Assembly: GCA_007133055.1 (NCBI GenBank)
Contig: SLNM01000177.1
Span: 1 to 9,010 of the forward strand
Length of the DNA: 9,010 bases
Source: Lentisphaeria bacterium
GTDB lineage: Bacteria > Verrucomicrobiota > Lentisphaeria > Oligosphaerales > PUNB01
Reading direction: 5' to 3'
Positions 6,248 to 9,010 of the stretch are shown piece after piece (the first letter of the stretch is position 1; every line of letters starts with the position of its first letter). Under the pieces are notes generated by a model, which was given only the letters and a program-made list of their open reading frames with translations, ran no database searches and was not told the origin of the DNA. The position numbers and the translations under genes are program-made.

Positions 6248-6306
6248 TAATAATGCAGCCCTTTTTGTGACGTATTGTGGCTATAACAGACCAGGGATCA
6301 GCCCGC

Positions 6307-7245
6307 TTATCCGTCCACCATGGCAAACTTGATCATGATCCTGGCCACCTGCCGGTCTCCCACGAAAAGATCGGACTCCCCTTTGCCGAAGCGCCCTTTG
6401 CTGAGCATTCGGGAGTCGAAGTAAACCTGGTCCCCAACATTGACCGGCTCCATCGACAATGCCTGGTCGATCGCCATGAAAATGCCAATTTTTCCTTGGT
6501 TTTCAGGTTTGCGCAGAGCCAGGAAGCAACCGGCCTGAGCGGCCATTTCGGCCAGCATGTACAGCGGCACTACCGGCACTTGGAGTCCCTGGCAGAATTG
6601 CTCGTTGCCCGTCGTGTTTTTCAGCGCGATCACCCGGGATTGCTCCTGGTCGAGATACAGAACCCGGTCCAGAAGCAAGAATGGATACCGGTGCGGAACC
6701 ACGGCAACGATTTCCGAGACCGGATGATCCGGCTCCGCCTGCAAGTCAACGCCCTCCCAGTTCGGCGGCGGCGGTCGCAAATCCCGGTCGGGGGACAACC
6801 GCTGCTCGGGATTGGTCAACCGCATGGTCAGCAACCCTTGGCAAACCCGGTCGTCATTGGTCCAGGCCTCCGCCGAAACCGTGAAGCAATCCTGCTCCTC
6901 CTCCGTGATCCGAGCCGAAATCCGCAGAAGATCGCCGGGCATGACCGGCTTGCGAAACTTGACCCGTTCCAACCCCGTAACCTGCACCGAATGCCCCCGC
7001 GCAGCCGGGTGCAGGGTTTTATAGAGGACGCAGCCAAGCTGGCTCATCGCGGCAATTTGCAGGACACCGGGCATGATCGGATTGCCCGGAAAATGACCGG
7101 CGAAAAACTCCTCGTTGACCGAAACCGCCTTGATCCCCTCGGCCGCGGCCGCACCAGCGTCGACCATGGCGCGGTCGAGCATCAGCATCGGCGGCTGGGT
7201 CTGGGTCAGTTGTCGCAACTCGGGAATGCGATAGTCTTCTTTCAT
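6307..7245 (-). CDS. Double-hotdog FabZ-like 3-hydroxyacyl-ACP dehydratase
   Basis: A 312-residue fusion of two FabZ/FabA-type hotdog domains; ordinary FabZ is about 150 residues and works as a dimer. FabZ removes water from 3-hydroxyacyl-ACP in fatty acid synthesis. Domain 1 (about 7-143) has 'FFAGHFPGNPIMPGVLQIAAMSQ': the catalytic His is present (His51), but the Glu position is Ala65. Domain 2 (about 177-312) opens with the classic 'VVPHRYPFLLLDRV', then reads 'EQFCQGLQVPVVPLYMLAEMAAQAG': the His position is Gln219, while Glu233 is present. In FabZ dimers each site takes His from one subunit and Glu from the other, so this chain could form exactly one complete site. A Pro-rich linker (about 150-165) joins the domains. 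The ATG at 7245 has AAGGA and GGAG just upstream. It is 15 bp after lpxC, the order lpxC-fabZ being common. Alternative: a thioesterase-like or non-catalytic hotdog. Confidence 0.85.
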   Translation of the reverse strand: MKEDYRIPELRQLTQTQPPMLMLDRAMVDAGAAAAEGIKAVSVNEEFFAGHFPGNPIMPGVLQIAAMSQLGCVLYKTLHPAARGHSVQVTGLERVKFRKPVMPGDLLRISARITEEEQDCFTVSAEAWTNDDRVCQGLLTMRLTNPEQRLSPDRDLRPPPPNWEGVDLQAEPDHPVSEIVAVVPHRYPFLLLDRVLYLDQEQSRVIALKNTTGNEQFCQGLQVPVVPLYMLAEMAAQAGCFLALRKPENQGKIGIFMAIDQALSMEPVNVGDQVYFDSRMLSKGRFGKGESDLFVGDRQVARIMIKFAMVDG

Positions 7246-7260
7246 ATTCCTTGCTCCAAG

Positions 7261-8106
7261 TCAATGATTGCAGAGGTTCGACAAGCGCCGAGCCATTTCA
7301 ATATTTACTTCGTGCCCAGGCTTGACTGCCAGTATCCGACCCTGAAGCCGGCATCCAAGCAAGGCGAAATCGCCGATGATGTCCAAAATCTTATGCCGCA
7401 CAAACTCATCAGGGTGGCGCAAGCCTTCCTTGCTTAGTATCACTCCGTCCTTCATGATGACCGCGTTGTCCAGACTGCCGCCGCAAATCAGATTGGCCTC
7501 GATCAGAGACTCAATCTCATGGTAGCTGCAAAATGTGCGGGCCGAGGCGATCTGCGAAATGAAACTTTCTCGCTCGACCGACAGTGAAAGGTACTGACAG
7601 TCCATGGGGGTGCAGTTGTACTTGACCGTGCAGGCAATCCGATAGTCATCGGCCGGCGCCAGCACTAATATGGCCTCACCGTTCTCATAGTAAAGCGGGC
7701 TGGAAACCACTAACTGCCGCCTCGGCGCCTGCTGCGCCGTCAATCCGGCCTGCTTGACCAAGGCGACAAATGCGGCCGCGCTGCCGTCCCCGATCGGCGG
7801 TTCCGGACCGGTCATCTCCACCAACGCGTTGTCCACCCCGAAAACATAGAAGACAGCCAGTAGATGTTCGACCGTGTAAACCACTGCCTCGCCGTCGGCA
7901 ATAGTGGTCGCGCGACGGGTTTCCGATACGTTGTCAAGAACCGCCCGCACCTCCGGCCGGCCAGGCAGATCGGCGCGGCGAAAAACAATCCCGTGGTCCG
8001 GCGGCGCCGGGCCGACGGTTAAATTTATACGATTGCCGGAATGCAGCGCGATACCAGAAAGATATCCGTTGCCGGCGAGCGTATGCTGCATGTCATGGTC
8101 ATTCAC
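7261..8106 (-). CDS. lpxC: UDP-3-O-acyl-N-acetylglucosamine deacetylase
   Basis: Catalyses the committed step of lipid A synthesis, the zinc-dependent removal of acetate from UDP-3-O-(3-hydroxyacyl)-GlcNAc, in the cytoplasm. Visible motifs: 'GIALHSG' (18-24), 'TVEHLLA' (78-84; Glu80 base and zinc ligand His81), 'GSLDNAVI' (210-217), 'DEFVRHKILDIIGDFALLG' (233-251; zinc ligands His238 and Asp242) and 'GHEVNIE' with His265. All key residues are present. Length is 281 against about 305 in E. coli. The longest start is a GTG at 8106; an ATG five codons later (8091) gives MQHTL and matches the family start about as well. Neither has a strong ribosome-binding site. It is the first gene of a two-gene operon with the double-hotdog gene. 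FabZ competes with lipid A synthesis for 3-hydroxyacyl-ACP, so the linkage makes metabolic sense. Confidence 0.96.
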   Translation of the reverse strand: MNDHDMQHTLAGNGYLSGIALHSGNRINLTVGPAPPDHGIVFRRADLPGRPEVRAVLDNVSETRRATTIADGEAVVYTVEHLLAVFYVFGVDNALVEMTGPEPPIGDGSAAAFVALVKQAGLTAQQAPRRQLVVSSPLYYENGEAILVLAPADDYRIACTVKYNCTPMDCQYLSLSVERESFISQIASARTFCSYHEIESLIEANLICGGSLDNAVIMKDGVILSKEGLRHPDEFVRHKILDIIGDFALLGCRLQGRILAVKPGHEVNIEMARRLSNLCNH

Positions 8107-8193
8107 GGATTAGCCAGATTCCCAGGGGTTGCAAACAATGGCGGCCAACGACATGCAATATAACCATAAACTCCATAACCGCCATGCCGCGGA

Positions 8194-8223
8194 TTGCAAA
8201 CGACCGGCGCCCGTCTACATTAT
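8194..8223 (+). promoter_or_regulatory. Possible sigma-70-type promoter for tRNA-Ser
   Basis: TTGCAA (8194-8199) is followed after 16 bp by TACATT (8216-8221), or after 18 bp by CATTAT (8218-8223). Each box matches consensus at four of six positions. A start near 8229 would put the tRNA 5' end just inside the transcript. Such matches are common by chance. Confidence 0.3.
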
Positions 8224-8234
8224 GACCTTGCGCC

Positions 8235-8324
<90 letters not shown>

Positions 8325-8374
8325 TTTTTATTATTCCAAAGTCGAAACAGGGAAGCCGGTCGATGCTTACGGAC

Positions 8375-8406
8375 ATCGTCGCCCGCTATCGTCGCCCGCT
8401 ATCGTC
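8375..8406. repeat. 13-bp tandem repeat ATCGTCGCCCGCT, 2.5 copies
   Basis: ATCGTCGCCCGCT fills 8375-8387 and 8388-8400, then ATCGTC at 8401-8406. The 16-mer GTCGCCCGCTATCGTC within it (8378-8393 and 8391-8406) also occurs exactly at 2195-2210, inside the gene-free region beside the permease gene. It is therefore a dispersed word as well as a tandem one. Confidence 0.65.
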
Positions 8407-8461
8407 CGCCGAAGTTGAATCTCACCCCTAATCCTTCAGCCTAATCTTGCAGAAATGCCAA

Positions 8462-8575
8462 CCCGAGTCGACCATACGAATCGAGCCTGGGCGAGACAGA
8501 TTGCCGCTTCGCTGCTATCCTACGGACAGCCTCTGTTGCTTCGCAACGGTCTCGCCCTACGATTGGCTCGATTCG
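8462..8575 (+). repeat. Structured dispersed repeat, copy 2, with a long inverted repeat
   Basis: Homologous to the minus strand of 4273-4393 (shared blocks CCGAGTCGACCAT, GATTGCCG, AGCCTCTGTT and AACGGT). This copy can fold on a long stem: CGAATCGAGCC (8477-8487) with GGCTCGATTCG (8565-8575), and GGGCGAGAC (8489-8497) with GTCTCGCCC (8549-8557). An inner GTTGC-TTC-GCAAC hairpin lies at 8535-8547. In copy 1 the equivalent inner hairpin reads GTTCC-TGC-GGAAC, so one base pair changes on both sides. Confidence 0.65.
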
Positions 8576-8591
8576 CACATTTCGCAATTCC

Positions 8592-8744
8592 CTGATCAAG
8601 GATAAACATGAAATCATCGGGGAACCGGGTTGCGTTACGCTTCACCGCGCGTTTCAGCGCCTTGGTTTCCACGCCATATAGCGCAGCCAAATCGTGGTCC
8701 AGCATCTCCGTGATAAAAAAAATGAAATGTGTGCGCGATTCCAC
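8592..8744 (-). pseudogene. Fragment of an ORF6N-domain (phage-type DNA-binding) gene
   Basis: Residues 14-50 of this frame, [21 protein letters not shown] and then [16 protein letters not shown] (8595-8705), match the core of the ORF6N domain. That domain is found in phage-derived and chromosomal DNA-binding proteins, often near the N-terminus of proteins of 150-300 residues. Here the residues before the core ([13 protein letters not shown]) do not look like the family's IRG.RV lead-in. After FMFILD the frame leaves the family and soon stops, inside the long palindrome. With both ends missing this is best read as a decayed remnant, perhaps broken by insertion of the structured repeat at 8462-8575. 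It could also be a very short degenerate gene, but that is unlikely. Confidence 0.7.
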
Positions 8745-8815
8745 AGGTTAACACCCGTGGCTACAGTTCTGCCATCCGCCACGGTGGATTCATGACCCCA
8801 GCCCTCGCAGAGGGC
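8741..8815. repeat. Palindromic elements between the ORF6N remnant and the tandem array
   Basis: CCACAGG (8741-8747) pairs with CCCGTGG (8754-8760) with one A-C mismatch. GCCCTC (8801-8806) pairs with GAGGGC (8810-8815) around a GCA loop. The block looks like intergenic repeat text of the same general kind as 2303-2396. No function is evident. Confidence 0.45.
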
Positions 8816-8889
8816 GGCATATATGTAGCCTCGGGCGTGAGACAAACGATCAAAAAAACATATCAAGCCCCCGCCATTGTGCCGCCGTC

Positions 8890-9010
8890 ATGCCACGCCG
8901 GTATGCCACGCCGGTATGCCACGCCGGTATGCCACGCCGGTATGCCACGCCGGTATGCCACGCCGGTATGCCACGCCGGTATGCCACGCCGGTATGCCAC
9001 GCCGGTATGC
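8890..9010. repeat. Perfect 13-bp tandem array, 9.3 copies, running off the window
   Basis: The unit ATGCCACGCCGGT repeats without a single mismatch from 8890 to 9006, with four further bases (ATGC) to the end of the window. Because 13 is not a multiple of 3, all frames stay open on both strands; this does not make it coding. Perfect identity suggests recent expansion. No spacers are present, so it is not a CRISPR array. Iterons or a VNTR are possible readings. Confidence 0.9.

Larger units (their letters stand above)
5632..6306. other. Gene-free region made of several ~10-bp-period repeat arrays
   Basis: None of these 675 bp looks coding. A frame on the minus strand between about 5636 and 5983 stays open only because the repeats lack stops. 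Distinct degenerate arrays are visible at about 5651-5703, 5831-5884 and 6131-6247. Other stretches (5704-5830 and 5885-6130) show nothing I recognise. The serS promoter should be at the left end, probably overlapping the first array. Confidence 0.65.
8325..9010. other. Gene-poor tail with repeats and a gene remnant
   Basis: After the tRNA there is no intact gene for 686 bp. The stretch holds a 13-bp tandem repeat (8375-8406), copy 2 of the structured repeat (8462-8575), an ORF6N-domain fragment (8592-8744), two further palindromes (8741-8760 and 8801-8815) and a perfect 13-bp tandem array that continues past the window. The density of repeats and debris suggests a plastic region or a contig edge. 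Confidence 0.65.

Noticed and set aside
6277..7437. A 386-codon plus-strand frame
   Set aside because: It is antisense to the double-hotdog gene and the end of lpxC, both with clear family motifs; it is a high-GC shadow frame.
8890..9010. A CRISPR array
   Set aside because: The 13-bp units are directly abutting with no spacers and are far too short for CRISPR repeats.

Overview
The window reads as chromosomal DNA from an uncultivated, high-GC, Gram-negative bacterium. LpxC shows that it makes lipid A, and every recognisable protein gene lies on the minus strand. The intergenic regions are large (about 2.7 of 9 kb in four stretches) and full of palindromes and short-period repeats. This style is seen in PVC-type and other environmental lineages. 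That placement is a low-confidence impression, not a marker-based assignment.

Layout, left to right. (1) 39-1978: a compact minus-strand group of an FtsX/MacB-type ABC permease, a small four-cysteine Trm112-like protein, and an encapsulated ferritin (EncFtn) that ends in an encapsulin-targeting peptide; gaps are 41 and 15 bp. An encapsulin shell gene would be expected past the left edge. (2) 1979-2856: gene-free, with hairpins and short direct repeats. (3) 2857-3891: an unrecognised 344-residue protein whose N-terminus resembles an ATP-cone. (4) 3892-4392: gene-free, with a MITE-like inverted repeat and one copy of a structured dispersed repeat. (5) 4393-5631: serS, with a variant class II motif 3. 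(6) 5632-6306: gene-free, with several arrays of ~10-bp-period degenerate repeats. (7) 6307-8106: an lpxC to double-hotdog (FabZ-like) operon, 15 bp apart. (8) 8235-8324: tRNA-Ser(GGA) on the plus strand. (9) 8325-9010: a second copy of the structured repeat, an ORF6N-domain gene remnant, more palindromes, and a perfect 13-bp tandem array that runs off the right edge.

The genes fall into three themes: iron storage in an encapsulin compartment (EncFtn), outer-membrane lipid synthesis (LpxC plus a 3-hydroxyacyl-ACP dehydratase-like protein working from the same acyl-ACP pool), and serine tRNA charging (SerRS and tRNA-Ser).

The most notable points are three. The double-hotdog protein has its catalytic His only in domain 1 and its catalytic Glu only in domain 2, which suggests one composite FabZ site in a fused pseudo-dimer. 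Helically phased ~10-bp repeats cluster between serS and the lpx operon. A dispersed repeat has two copies that differ by what looks like a compensatory base-pair change in a hairpin.
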